Assembly (NCBI GenBank): GCA_014058105.1
Contig: JACGCM010002890.1
Coordinates: 2,294,001 to 2,358,000, forward strand
Direction: 5' to 3'
Origin: Kingdonia uniflora
Lineage: Eukaryota > Streptophyta > Magnoliopsida > Ranunculales > Circaeasteraceae
DNA length: 64,000 nt
Part shown: positions 31,296-42,612 of the stretch, piece after piece
Numbering within the stretch: the first letter of the stretch is position 1
Layout: the number at the start of each line of letters is the position of its first letter
Translations under genes and position numbers: made by a program
The notes under the pieces: model-generated
Told to the model about the DNA's origin: nothing
Databases searched by the model: none
What the model saw: only the letters and a program-made list of their open reading frames with translations

Positions 31296-32998
31296 TCAAT
31301 TGAAGGCAATAAAACTGTGAGGACTGATTAGATTCACCTCTACCATTACCACATTACCACAGATGATCAAAACCCATCTAACCTGCCTAAATTTTAGGAA
31401 CTCTGCCATCACCAGAATCCCCACACCACCTCTGCCATCACCAGAATCCCCACTCCCCATATCTTGCTTGGTTGCAACTGTTACTCTGTACCCCACGTTT
31501 CCCTTGTTATGCATCATGCGAAGTTCATTATTGCCACTGGAACTCATTCCAATTTGATCGTGCATAGCTTGTTGTTGTTGCATTGCAGATAATGGCTGAG
31601 TATAGAACATGGATGCTAGAGCGGCCATTAGAGATTGAGGCATCATCTGTTGAGCTTGCTGGTGCTGGTGTTGGTGCTGTTGCATGTAGGCGCTTTGTTG
31701 TGCTACTGCATTAGGGAACTGAAATAAAAAGGAACCCCTTACTTGATTAATAAACATATAGTATGCAGATGCACTTATAGGGCAGTGATATATACATTAT
31801 ACATGCTTTCTTATGTACAAGGATTTCAAAGCAGTGACGTTTGAAAAGCATGTTAGAAGTTATCACACTTGAGCACATTGTAATGCTTTCCCAACAAGCA
31901 ATTTCATGGCATTGTCATGTAGGAGTATTAGTGTACACTGCATATTTGGCTGAATATCCACTACTGAGGTAGTAACTTGTTATTCTAGGCTTCTTGCACT
32001 TGGTTGTAGGTTTGCAAGAAACTAAGAAAAATAGTATGGCATATTGTTGGTGAGAGTTAGAAGATTTGAGTTCATGTCTAGGAAATTATTCATAGAGGGA
32101 AAAGAAGAGGAAGAAGAGACTTGTAAGATTTTATACCTCAGAAGTGGAATGGCATATTGAGTTTAGTTGGGAGTTGTTATACTTAATTTGCAAAAAAAAT
32201 AAAAAATAGATAGCTTTTTGAGAAAAAATGATGACGGGTAATGAACCATGTATAGCCTTGACCTATAAATGGTGCTATAAACATACAACAGGTAGGTCAG
32301 CGTGCTATATAGACCAATAGGATGGTACTTGCATCAATTTTGTTGCATTCGGAGCAGATCATAATCACCAGAAAACTGGGTAAAACACGTCGACAGAAAG
32401 CTTAGATACATATAATACCCTAATACATGAATGTGGAAAGCTCAACTCTTACCTGAGCATGCATAGTGGGTGGCAAGGGTTGGGAATCAGTAATTGTAGC
32501 CAGATACATCAAATTTCGCTCAAGCTTCACTTGATTCCTACAATGGTGGAAAAGGGATTGCTGACTCTTTTATCAGTTTTAACTTTAAAATCTTTGGTTG
32601 GACAATTATAGTGACCTTACATATCCAAATGAGTTAGATATATATTCGCAGCATATCATGTTTGTGAAGTGCCCTATATTCTCACAAAAATGGTTCATAC
32701 AAGTTTCTACCAAAATCTGAGTTCTACGATAGCTTCAACTGTTAAATCATCTAAAGGCCAACTTCAGATTGGTTAAAAACATGTCATTAGTTAATGCTAG
32801 GATGTCTCTCTAACATAGTTATTCTCTTCACTGGCCTATATTCTTACAGATAATTTTACAGAAATCAAGGATAATAATGATGTAATATCTGCAGTACTGT
32901 GAAGACAAGGGGAAGGAAGCTTACTCTGTGCATTCACACACTTTTCTCGAACTCTGGTTCTCAAGAATCTTCAGAATCAGGGGCTTGTTCTAATCAGC
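31296..32998 (-). pseudogene. GIF/AN3-type transcriptional coactivator (SSXT family), three exons
   Basis: Minus strand. Exon 1 tail (about 32998-32934): 'NKPLILKILENQSSRKVCEC' after an in-frame TAG, with donor GTAAGC. Exon 2 (32537-32453): 'NQVKLERNLMYLATITDSQP' with TAG acceptor and GT donor. Exon 3 (31718-31296): 'QQSAYMQQHQHQHQQ', 'QSLMAALASMFYTQP', 'GMSSSGNNELRMMHNKGN', 'DMGSGDSGDGRGG'. The SNH domain and the Gln/Gly-rich tail are those of GRF-interacting factors, which pair with GRF factors to promote leaf growth. The proper N-terminus is missing, a stop precedes the SNH tail, and the C-terminus is frameshifted after a 23-bp repeat (about 31397-31445). Introns are kept, so this is a DNA-level copy. 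Exon 1 lies inside the palindrome arm and is also present inverted at 36780-36845. Confidence 0.85.
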
Positions 32999-33193
32999 AT
33001 ATATTATCACTTTTGTGAGAGGCATGAAGCGGTTGTACCAATCCACACCTTCATTACTTGTAACTTTCACATTATATTGCAAGGCTTGGTAAAATAGCAT
33101 AAAAGAAACAATTGCCAATGCTTCATTCCCGTACACAGCTGAACCCCTCAAAGCACGTCCAATAGCTGACTCCACCTTCACATTTGATGACAT
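32990..33193 (-). pseudogene. Unrecognised 67-codon frame fused to GIF exon 1
   Basis: From ATG 33193 the frame reads 'SSNVKVESAIGRALRGSAVY', then 'GNEALAIVSFMLFYQALQYN' and 'GVDWYNRFMPLTKVIIYAD' before a TAG, and GIF exon 1 continues in the same frame. It has coding-like composition and a diverged inverted copy at 36580-36782. I do not recognise the family; it is not the usual GIF N-terminus, so a chimera is possible. Confidence 0.45.
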
Positions 33194-34399
33194 AAAAAAG
33201 ACCTTTAAGAAAATGTGAATTACACTGTAAATAAAATAGTAGGATAGGTTATTTATTTCACCCTTAGGGACAATATGGGACGATTAGCTCTTTTCATTAA
33301 GTACAATCAATCTTTAGGTTTCTTTGTTGATAAATTAGAACCATGTACGCATTCAACAAATTATGTAATGATTATGTAAGAAGTATAATTCAAGCTCTAA
33401 CCTGACTTCCTTTTCAGAATGTAGACATCCCATAAAGCTGCAAAATGTGGCTGACATCACACATAAGCTGCACTTCATCCCTCCTTTTCCTTGACATTCC
33501 CCTCTCTTAGGGATAATATCGGATGATTAGCTCTTTTCATTAAGCACTTCAAATGCTGGGTTTTGTATCTTCAGTTGAAGAAATGGAATCTAAGTTGAGT
33601 GCAGGTTACCTAGATAATGTGTTAGGGTGGTAAATTTATTTCTTCTTTTTGGCAAAAAAAATTATGGGCATTGGAGATGAGTTGAATCAACCAATTTCTA
33701 TCTTTCAAGAGAAAGATAGAAGCTAAAATTTTGTACCATCATTTTACTGTAACCTGTTTGCCTTTTTCTGTAGTCGAAATTATCATTACCATATACCGTT
33801 TTTAGCTCAGATCTATCATGGACAATATATGCGTATAAAATATAAAAAAATGTCCAAAACTTGAATGGTCCTTGTCTAATTCAGTCAAGGTTAAAACACA
33901 AGGTACATATATATTGCAGGTAAAAATTATAATATATTGGGACTTAATGGTCTGCAATATATCATGGACTTAAGCATATGACTTGTTCTAGGTAAGGATA
34001 ATGCAGTCATATAAATATGTCCCTTATTATTGTCTGTTATTCAAAACATTCTATTTCATGACTTTTAATATGTTTAGTTAAAATTATCAAATATTAATAT
34101 CTTGCAATCCTATAACAAAATAATCATATTGCATATATATCATAATTACTTTACGACATGTACCAAGATGTATTGTTCCATGGATTCAGTATCATCTGAA
34201 ACATGTGAGGAGTAAGTATTATGCTTACAAGATTTAGCAGATCGTGACAGTCGTTTACTTCTAAGCTTTTTGGGAGAATAACTCTTTATAAAACATCAAC
34301 GAGATTAGAACTTCAACTATGCCTCATAACCCCACTCTTTACCAGAAGTCCATGCATGAGCATTGTCCATTAACAAAATGATGGAAGAAGTTTAAATCT

Positions 34400-34835
34400 C
34401 TCAAGAAGATGGTTCGATCTATAACCTTCGAAAAAAACTTCATGAAAACATTGCAATCTCCACAAACACGTATATTATTTATAATTCTAATAGGTGTCCT
34501 ACTCCGAAGCTTTCTTATCAGCCCAAATGCAAGAGCTAGTTTTTCAATGTGATAGCATATAGATTCAACCTTCTCCTTTCCAACATCATGAAGAGCGAAT
34601 TGAAGGTCATGAATAAATCCATTTTTTTCATTTCCATTATAAGTCTATCCAGTTCTTTATAAATTATGTCCGCCTGTGGATGGGTTTGACCATCTGATAC
34701 AAACTTTTGGACCACTTGATCAATCTCGATCCAACTATATGCTACAAACTTCACTACATTTCTTTCCTTCATTAGAGATTGTATGGATGCAACGTAGATC
34801 CATCTTCCCAAACTAGCGAACATGTTAGACAACAT
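34400..34835 (-). pseudogene. PPR-DYW C-terminal fragment, left-arm copy
   Basis: Minus strand: 'LSNMFASLGRWIYVASIQSL', 'SWIEIDQVVQKFVSDGQTHP' (E/E+ motifs) and then a frameshift near 34620; the DYW-domain remains continue in another frame to about 34400. It is the inverted partner of 34934-35434. Confidence 0.85.
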
Positions 34836-34900
34836 GATATAAGGTCCAACATGATATAAGGTCCATCAACATTACGTGGTAGATGATTAACCGCCATCTC

Positions 34901-36926
34901 TGATGGACCTTATATCATGTTGGACCTTATATCATGTTGTCTAACACGTACGCTAGTTTGGGAAGATGGAACTACGTTGCATCCATGCGGTCTCTAATGA
35001 AGGAAAGAAATGTAGTAAAGTTTGCAACATATAGTTGGATCGAGATTGATCAAGTGGTCCAAAAGTTTGTATCAGATGGTCAAACCCATTCACAGGCAGA
35101 TAGAATTTATAAAGAACTGGATAGACTTATAATGGAAGTGAAAAAAAATGGATTTATTCATGACCTTCAATTCACTCATCATGATGTTGGAAAGGAGGAG
35201 AAGGTTGAATCTATATGCTATCACAGTGAAAAACTAGCTCTTGCATTTGGGTTGATAAGAAAGCTTCGGAGTAGGACACCTATTAGAATTATAAAAAATA
35301 TACGTGTTTGTGGAGAATGCAATGTTTTCATGAAGTTTGTTTCGAAGGTTATAGATCGAACCATCATCTTGAAAGATTTAAACTTCTTCCATCATTTTGT
35401 TAATGGACAATGCTCATGTATGGACTTCTGGTAAAGAGTGGGGTTATGAGACATAGTTGAAGTTCTAACCTCGTTGAAGCTTTAGAAAGAGTTGTTCTCC
35501 CAAAAAGCTTAGAAGTAAACGAATGTCACGATCTGCTGAATCTTGTAAGCATAATACTTACTCCTCACATGTTTCAGATGATACTGAATCCATGGAGCAA
35601 TACATCTTGGTACATGTCGTAAAGCAATTACGATATATATGCAATATGATTATTTTGTTATAACATTGCAAGATATTAATATTTGACAATTTTTAGAAAA
35701 CATATTAAAAGGCATGAAGTAGAATGGTTTGAGTACAGACAATAATAAGGGACATATTTATATGACTACATTATCCTTACCTAGAACAAGTCATATGCTT
35801 AAGTCCATGATATATTGCAGACCATTAAGCCCCAATTTATTATAACTTCCACCTGGAATATATATGTACCTTGTATTTTAACCTTGACTGAATTAGACAA
35901 GGACCATTCAAGTTTTGGATATTTTTTATATTTTATACGCATATATTGTCCATGATAGATCTGAGCTGAAAACGGTATATGGTAATGATAATTTTGACTA
36001 CATAAAAAAGCAAACAGGTTAGAGTAAAATGATGGTACAAAATATAAGCTTCTATCCTTCTTTTGAAAGATAGAAATTGGCTGATTCAACTCATCTCCAA
36101 TGCCCATAATTTTTTTTGCCAAAAAGAAGAAGTAAATTTACCACCCTAACACATTATCTAGGTAACCTGCACTCAACTTAGATTCCATTTCTTCAACTAA
36201 AGATACAGAACCCAGCATTTGAAGTACTTAATGAAAAGAGCTAATCGTCTGATATTGTCCCTTAGAGAAGGGAATGTCGAGGAAAAGGAGGGATGAAGTG
36301 CAGCTTATGTGTGATGTTAGCCACATTTTGCAGCTTTATGGGATGTCTACATTCTGAAAAGGAAGCCAGGTTAGAGTTTGAATTATACTTCTTACAGAAT
36401 CATTACATAATTTGTTGAATGCGGACATGGTTCTAATTTATCAACAAAGAAACCTTAAGATTGATTGTACTTAATGAAAAGAACTAATCGTCCGATATGG
36501 TCCCTAAGGGTGAAATAAATAGCCTATCCTACTATTCTATTTACAGTGCAATTCACATTTTTTTAAAGGTCTTTTTTATATGTCATCAAACGTGAAGGTG
36601 GAGTCAGCTATTAGAGGTGCTTTGAGGGGTTCAGCTGTGTACGGGAATGAAGTACTGCCAATTGTTTCTTTTATACAATTTTGCCAAGCCTAGCAATATA
36701 ATGTGAAAGTTGCAAGTAATGAAGGTACGGATTGGTACAACCACTTCATGCCTCTTACAGAAGTGGTAATATATACTAATTAGAACAAGCCCCTGATTCT
36801 GAAGATTCTTGAGAACCAGAGTTTGAGAAAAGCAAGTGAATGCGCAGAGTAAGCTTCCTTCCCCTTGTCTTCACAGTGCTGCAGATATTACATCATTATT
36901 ATCCTTGATTTCTGTAAAATTATTCG
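34901..36926 (-). repeat. Right arm of the 2-kb palindrome
   Basis: Inverted copy of 32850-34868, with a 32-bp spacer (34869-34900). It includes the better-preserved PPR-DYW tail (plus) and GIF exon 1 (plus). At 36926 it joins directly to the truncated 3' part of OTU-MULE copy A'. Confidence 0.93.
34934..35434 (+). pseudogene. PPR-DYW C-terminal fragment, right-arm copy
   Basis: An open frame of 166 codons covers the E, E+ and DYW domains: 'YSWIEIDQVVQKFVSDGQTH', 'CYHSEKLALAFGLI' (the HxE zinc/catalytic motif), 'RVCGECNVFMKFVSK' (CxxC) and the terminal tripeptide Asp-Phe-Trp in place of DYW. Intact relatives are organelle RNA C-to-U editing factors. No PPR repeats precede it: upstream is the palindrome centre. 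It is therefore a tail without its RNA-binding part, although the frame is open. Confidence 0.88.
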
Positions 36927-39900
36927 GTGGTACAATTTTTGTTTCATCAAACCATCTCAATGCATCTTTCAGCTTCTCAAAACAATCCTCAGTCAGTAGT
37001 TATTATGCATCTCCTCCTGCGAGACACCTTCAAGCTCGCATAACATTTGTCGCCTAACTTCTATCCATTCTCTCTCCTTATTTAACATCATTCTTGAAAT
37101 AGCCCGAAAACTACAATTTCCATCCAGTTCGACATTTATTGCATTATAAATTATTATATCATGCATAAACTCTGGAAAATGATTTACTAATGCTGGATCC
37201 TTCTTACGTGTGCCTTGTTCTAAAAATTTAATCATTAGATCAAGTACAGACAACGAAAGAGTGGGGTCTTCTTTTTGTGCGGTCGTCTCTCTTGCTTTGA
37301 CAATACTACTTCTTGCAACCATGTCATTATTTGAAACTCCCCCTAATGGCATTAATTTTTGGGGGATAGATTTTTTCTTTTTTGCCGCGACATCATTCAA
37401 CCTCGCCTTCTTTTATGTTTTCTTCACACTTTCTTGGGTCCCAAGAACGTGCTCCGAATTCGAAGGATCTCTCTTGTTACTTGTGTTCACTCCACATTTT
37501 TCTTACTCTTTTGCTTCCCTTCAGAATATAACCGCGACCGGGTTCATCCAACGAAGTCGACTCAGGGTGTGCCAACTCTAAAAGCTTTAGAAGAAGAGCA
37601 TGTTTCCGAGCTTCATTAGTCATTCCAAATTTGTTTATAACCATGTCTAATGTCAATTGGAGATCAGCACTAACGTGACTAGAAAATGATGAAACAGGAA
37701 CTGTGGATAGTTGGAACCAATGGCCATGAACTGATTCCTTCGGTATAAAATCCCCAACTTGTGTCAAAATAAAACGATCGCAAGCATACAGAATACCGTG
37801 TGTTCGTCAAAGTTAGCAACAACAATCTTCATTGGTAACAAGGCCAATTTCTTTTGTCCTATGTATCTCATCTACTATCAAGTCAAGCGCCTCTCTTGAT
37901 ACTATATTCATCATGTTTGCAAACAAGGGGCCTTTGTATTCACGCATAACAGTATTTAAGCTTTTCCCAAATGAACTGTATATTTGAGTGTGTTATGAGT
38001 AAAAAAGACCATTTATTTTCTTCCAAGCTTTATTGTATGTGAGATTACTAGTCCGCAATGCTCTTTTTAATTTGAAGTGTGCACTTTCAACTCTATTGCT
38101 CGTATAATCTCCTAGATGCATGTATTGATCAACCAGGCGGATACAAAACGTTGTCGAAATGGATTAAGCCAATGTTGTCGAACGTATTCCATAGCGGAAG
38201 GGTATCTTGACCAAGAACTCTCAAGCTCTCTTAAATTATGTAGTTATTGTACTTCACTAGATGAGTTCTCAACCAAATCTTTGAAACCTCTTATGAACTT
38301 AAGGTATTCATCATTCTCCTTTTCCTTGGTAAACATTTTCTTAACATTGGCATTTACATTTTGGTATATGTGAAAACGACACAAAATGTGTTTTGTTGTA
38401 GGAAACACTCGAGGAATAGCATTCATCAATGCAAATTCTCTGTCAATAATAATGATGTATAGGATTTCATCTTCATGAAAGCATGTCTTGAAACGTTCCA
38501 ATGCCTATTGGTATGTTGGTTATTTCTCGTCTTCCATGAGACAATGACTATGCAGGAAAGTTTGACATATTGAAGTTACACCGACGATCTCTAATAAGGG
38601 TTTTCTCGGTTCATTTGTCTTGTAAGTACAGTCCATCATGTATACTAAAGGGAAACATTTCCCAAGATTCATTCCCACCGGATTCGCCCAATATATTGAA
38701 CACACACGATTGGATTCTTCCTCAACCGTGTGCCATTCGCGATAGTTAGCATTATCGAGGTGATTAAGCACCAGTTGCATTTTGGATCTTTTGCCTTGTT
38801 GGTCATCTCTCCACTTCCTCAGGGCATTATATATTGTTTATATCGTTGATGCGTTATCATAAATTTTTTCCTTAATTATATCTAAAATATATCTCGGCGC
38901 CACATCTGATTTTGCCAATGAAATTAATATTTCCAACTCTTCTGGTCTCAACCTTTCGGCGTATGGATGACCTTCTAAATGTTTGGCAGGTTGGTGATTG
39001 TGCCAACCATTTTCAACTTTGAGTTCCCATTTTTTTCTAGTCCAGTAGCCGAACCCCTAAATTTAAATAGACATTTACACGCTCTTGTTGCACTTCTTCT
39101 TTTTCTTTCGTGATCTTTTAACTCTTTTTTAGTGTGTTGACGGTAAACTCTCCCACGCTCACACCGCAAATATATATACTTGTATTCCCCTAAGCTAGAA
39201 TCTCTTGTATCAACCGTAACTTTCCACTCCTTGCGGTATCTCGAACCCATTGCAATAACTCATCACGAGTATAAAATATCTACGATAAAATCATTTTTGA
39301 CAATAAAGTATAAATACGAGTATAAGCTATACGTAATAAGTTGTGATTCTTGGTGAAATATTACCTTATCTATGGCAATGACATTAGTAAAATCCACAAT
39401 TGGAGGTAAAATTGGATCCGCATCATAGGTTATTGCACCTCCAATGTGTTCCTAACATTAAAAAGTTGTATATACATATCTAGTTCACACATGTTCATAC
39501 ACTATTAATTCCATCAAATACTATTAGTTTCGCATTTAAACATGACTTACACTATTAATTAGAAAGAAGTAAAATAAGAATCAATTAAAACTATAATTTT
39601 TTGAACTAATCTACATGAAACTCAATTAAATGCACATTGATATTTATTATAGTAGCTTGAAAAATCTTATAGCATATTAATCTAAAAGAACTAATTCAAT
39701 TTTAGTAGTACATACCTCAATCAAGTTTTCATCAACAAGATCATCAACAATCGCCGGATTATTTATGTTAATAAGACTATATCCATTATCCTCATTGACG
39801 GGAATATTTTATTCCGGCAATTCCTTATTTTTTTTCTTTCTTTTGGTGGAATTTTGATGGTTTTTTAAGAAGTTTTAATTAGGTTTTATGAACTCTTGGT

Positions 39901-40112
39901 GTTTTAACAAAATGGGGACGTAGAAGAAAGTTAAAAGAATTGAAAAGATCTCTCAAATATATTTGGGCTCAAAACTTCTCTATCCTTTTGGAAATCTCCG
40001 GTAATTTTGGAGTATAGAGTTAGTTGGTTCATGGCCCCACATCCTTCCCACACCAAAAATATAATCCATATTAAAACCTCCTTGAGGTTACAAAATTCTC
40101 TCCTTGCTTATA
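36927..40112 (-). pseudogene. OTU-MULE transposase, inverted copy A'
   Basis: Reverse-complement homologue of 24777-27965. It shows 'VELDGNCSFRAISRMM' (OTU Asp/Cys, about 37120), 'YMMDCTYKTN', 'IIIIDREFALMNAI' and 'CRFHIYQNVNANVKK' (38780-38244), and the FAR1-like 'YLRCERGRVYRQHTKKELK' (39250-38975). The start codon is changed to AAG (near 39806), but splice sites broken in copy A are intact here (donor GTAATA near 39365, acceptor TAG near 39283). The OTU C-terminus with the catalytic His is missing because the palindrome arm joins at 36926. Homology with A extends 5' to about 40112, close to where A abuts the Ulp1 MULE. Confidence 0.88.
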
Positions 40113-40369
40113 AAGCCCCCCGTTAAAATATTATGGTAACAACATCTCACTTACAGAGAGGGGTTTTGCGTAGAAAAATTGTGGTATGATTTAACTCAGA
40201 GCTAGTCCAGTAGAAAGTTGGGGTTTGGGTGTGGGCTATGACAGGGGCCCACAAAAAACCCAACCTACACCCAACCTCTCCGAGCAACAAGTTTGGGTTT
40301 GTGACGTAGTTTTTTTTAAAAATTAAACTAAGAGTGGGAATGTCAACATTTCACATTTGAGAACATACT
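40113..40369. other. No gene; G/C-skewed short inverted segment
   Basis: 40205-40300 has AAAGTTGGGGTTTGGGTGTG followed by AACCCAACCTACACCCAACC, a partial inverted repeat around GGGGCCCAC. It may be a decayed MITE similar in style to the end of the Harbinger element at 45890-46033. Confidence 0.4.
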
Positions 40370-41571
40370 TGACCATCACAGGTGACCGGGTGGATGATAT
40401 TACCATTGCTCGTACTTTTATCCTATTAATGATGGATGGGACATTTGTGGTTCTAAACGGCCAACGATACCGTCCCGCTTGGATATCTCGCTGCCGTGGC
40501 CGATTTGGATGAGGCTGCCAGTTTTGCTATTATTGCTTCCCTGTACCATAGTTTGGATATCGCAGTCATGACCGGGGGTGCCATATTGACCACCAGACTA
40601 TTAAGGCGATCACCTGATGACCTTGGTTGGATTCTACGGTGTCTGAGTTAGATGACGTACGAAATACGTCGCTCCTGGTCCGTAAGAGGATGCCACTTCA
40701 AGTCCCAAATGGAAACTGTGAGTATTACTTGGGTGTAGATGTTGGAGGCAGTTGACTGGCACTGCGGGTATTCCTTTGGATCTTTTGCTTAACATGTCAT
40801 TACATCTTAGTCCAGTAGATTTACAGGTAATGGGACAGACTAGTTTCGTTGACTATGACCAGTTTGTGATAAGGGATGAGCGAAAGACTTACGCCTCATA
40901 CTGGACTGGCCAAACTGAGGAGGTATGCCACCTGTTGACAGATTCTCAGAGGATGGGGAATGTAGATTTGTTCAGATCCACTACAGCCAGGGCTGGTATT
41001 ACACCCATGGTGATTATGTCAGCATCGTTTCATAGCTTGTCCCAGGACTTCAGTTTGCCTGGCGAGTCCGATGGACCAGACTCAGGGTGGCACATGGAGT
41101 GGACAGGGAGGCATGAGATACTCCCCATTCACCGCTTGAGGGACCTGCCACCTATATCTGCCTTTTACGGTGCAGAGGAGCTGTTACACCTAACGCATGC
41201 TATGTGAAAACTTTGCCTTGCAGAGTCTGCGCAGGATACCCAGTGGATCCAAGACTTGACTGATGGGCTTGTTACTGCCCACAAGCACATAAAGAGTATA
41301 GATGATCAGCTATAATCACATATAAACAATTTATTTATATAATTTTTTTTTCTTAATGTCATATTTATTTTGTCAAAATCTAAATAAATTTTCTTTGTCC
41401 TGTTTAGGACCTACATCAGAGGAGGGGTAATGACGTACGAGTGGTGCCGCTATCACCTAGAGGTGGCGTGAGGATGAGGTAGGGGAACTGTGGACCTAGT
41501 CCACACACCAGATGAGCCGGTACTAGCCGCAGGGGGCGGGGTACTGGAGATGATTCTGGCCCGTCTTAGTA
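40370..41571 (+). pseudogene. Plant mobile domain (aminotransferase-like PMD) pseudogene
   Basis: Around 40410-40630 one frame reads 'TANDTVPLGYLAAVADLDEA' and 'ASLYHSLDIAVMTGGAI', the pattern of the PMD fold found in plant transposon-derived and MAIL1-like proteins. 40752-41207 is an open frame of 151 codons with 'DQFVIRDERKTYASYWTGQT' and 'FSLPGESDGPDSGWHMEW', and a tail to 41315 past a stop. A last exon (41408-41571) follows a TGTTTAG acceptor and is Gly/Arg-rich. Frames change at least twice and the donor before the last exon is lost. No terminal repeats of a parent element were found. Confidence 0.65.
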
Positions 41572-41862
41572 GATATAGGCGTTTTGATGTTTTTGTAGAA
41601 GTAATCTTTTATTGTAAACATTAGTGTTAAATAATTTCTATTAAAGTTTGGGTTTGCTTCTCTATATAAGTACTTGTACGACCTGATGTCACATTTCTTT
41701 TTATAAATCAATATTAATCAATTTATTTTGAGTCTTGAATTTAAATAAAAATGTAATTATAATTCTAAAAATAGTAGTTCTACGCAAGAAATGAAACTTA
41801 AAATAGATACAATTACACTTAATTCATCGTTCACGACTGATGTAGGGATTAAACCAAGACTA

Positions 41863-42327
41863 TTCAGTAAGGGGGAGTGGATCCCGTCCATATTTGGAAA
41901 GTTGGTAATTTGCTAGAAACTCATCAGGCGGGACGTAGTTCCGGTAAAAAATATTGTATGGAGTCTCAAGCATGAACGACTGGTTGTATTTCTCATACCA
42001 TTGATCTCTGGCTTCGCGGAGAATATAGGCTAGTGGAACACCTCTGACCCGTCTATCAATACGCTTTCGTATCTCATAAAACTCATCACATTTACCCTTT
42101 AGCGCATTCTACCTATTGTATAAATCTCCAGGAGGGCATTGAAGTTCCGTGTGGCCTTTGAATTGGATATGAACTCCATTCCATAACTGATTGAAGTTGA
42201 GTTGTCGGAGAGGTGGATTATCAACAAAATACTGCCAGGACGCGGCCAGGACGCAGTCTTCATTCCAGCCAAATACCACTGAGGAATCATGTGTTAGAGC
42301 TATAATACTTGGCATTGTTGAGTTCAA
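41863..42327 (-). pseudogene. Unrecognised coding-like region opposite the PMD pseudogene
   Basis: Minus strand: 'SSVVFGWNEDCVLAASWQYF', 'FNQLWNGVHIQFKGHTELQC', one stop near 42110, then 'FYEIRKRIDRRVRGVPLAYI', 'ARDQWYEKYNQSFMLETPYN' and 'NYVPPDEFLANYQLSKYG'. Composition and a single stop suggest a former protein of more than 140 residues. I do not recognise it. Confidence 0.45.
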
Positions 42328-42612
42328 GTAGAGGACCTGTTATTAGAGCATCTCCAACCAACATATATATAAAGCAAAAAGTAGCCGTTATGATCCAAAA
42401 CTAACCGTTGTGAAGGACCCACCAGAGGAAGTAACCATTGTTAGAAAATAAGGCAGTGGTAAAAAGAGCACCACGCAGTATTCTTTTTACCGCCAATTAT
42501 ACTAATTTCCAACACCCACTTCTTCTTCTTTCCCCTTTTACACTTCTCTCTACTGTTAGAAACTTATTCCCCCTTCACTGTCAACACCCTTCTTTCAACT
42601 CTACAGCCTCAA

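Larger units (their letters stand above)
32850..34868 (+). repeat. Left arm of a 2-kb palindrome
   Basis: The reverse complement of 34901-36926, diverged by scattered substitutions. It runs from GATAATTTTACAGAAATC at the outer end to AAGGTCCATCA at the centre. It contains GIF exon 1, an unrecognised 67-codon frame and a frameshifted PPR-DYW fragment, all on minus. The outer end is contiguous with GIF exons 2-3, so this arm is likely the original. Confidence 0.93.

Noticed and set aside
35799..36122. A 107-codon minus-strand frame in the right palindrome arm
   Set aside because: Its left-arm counterpart is broken, composition is low-complexity and no family is recognisable.
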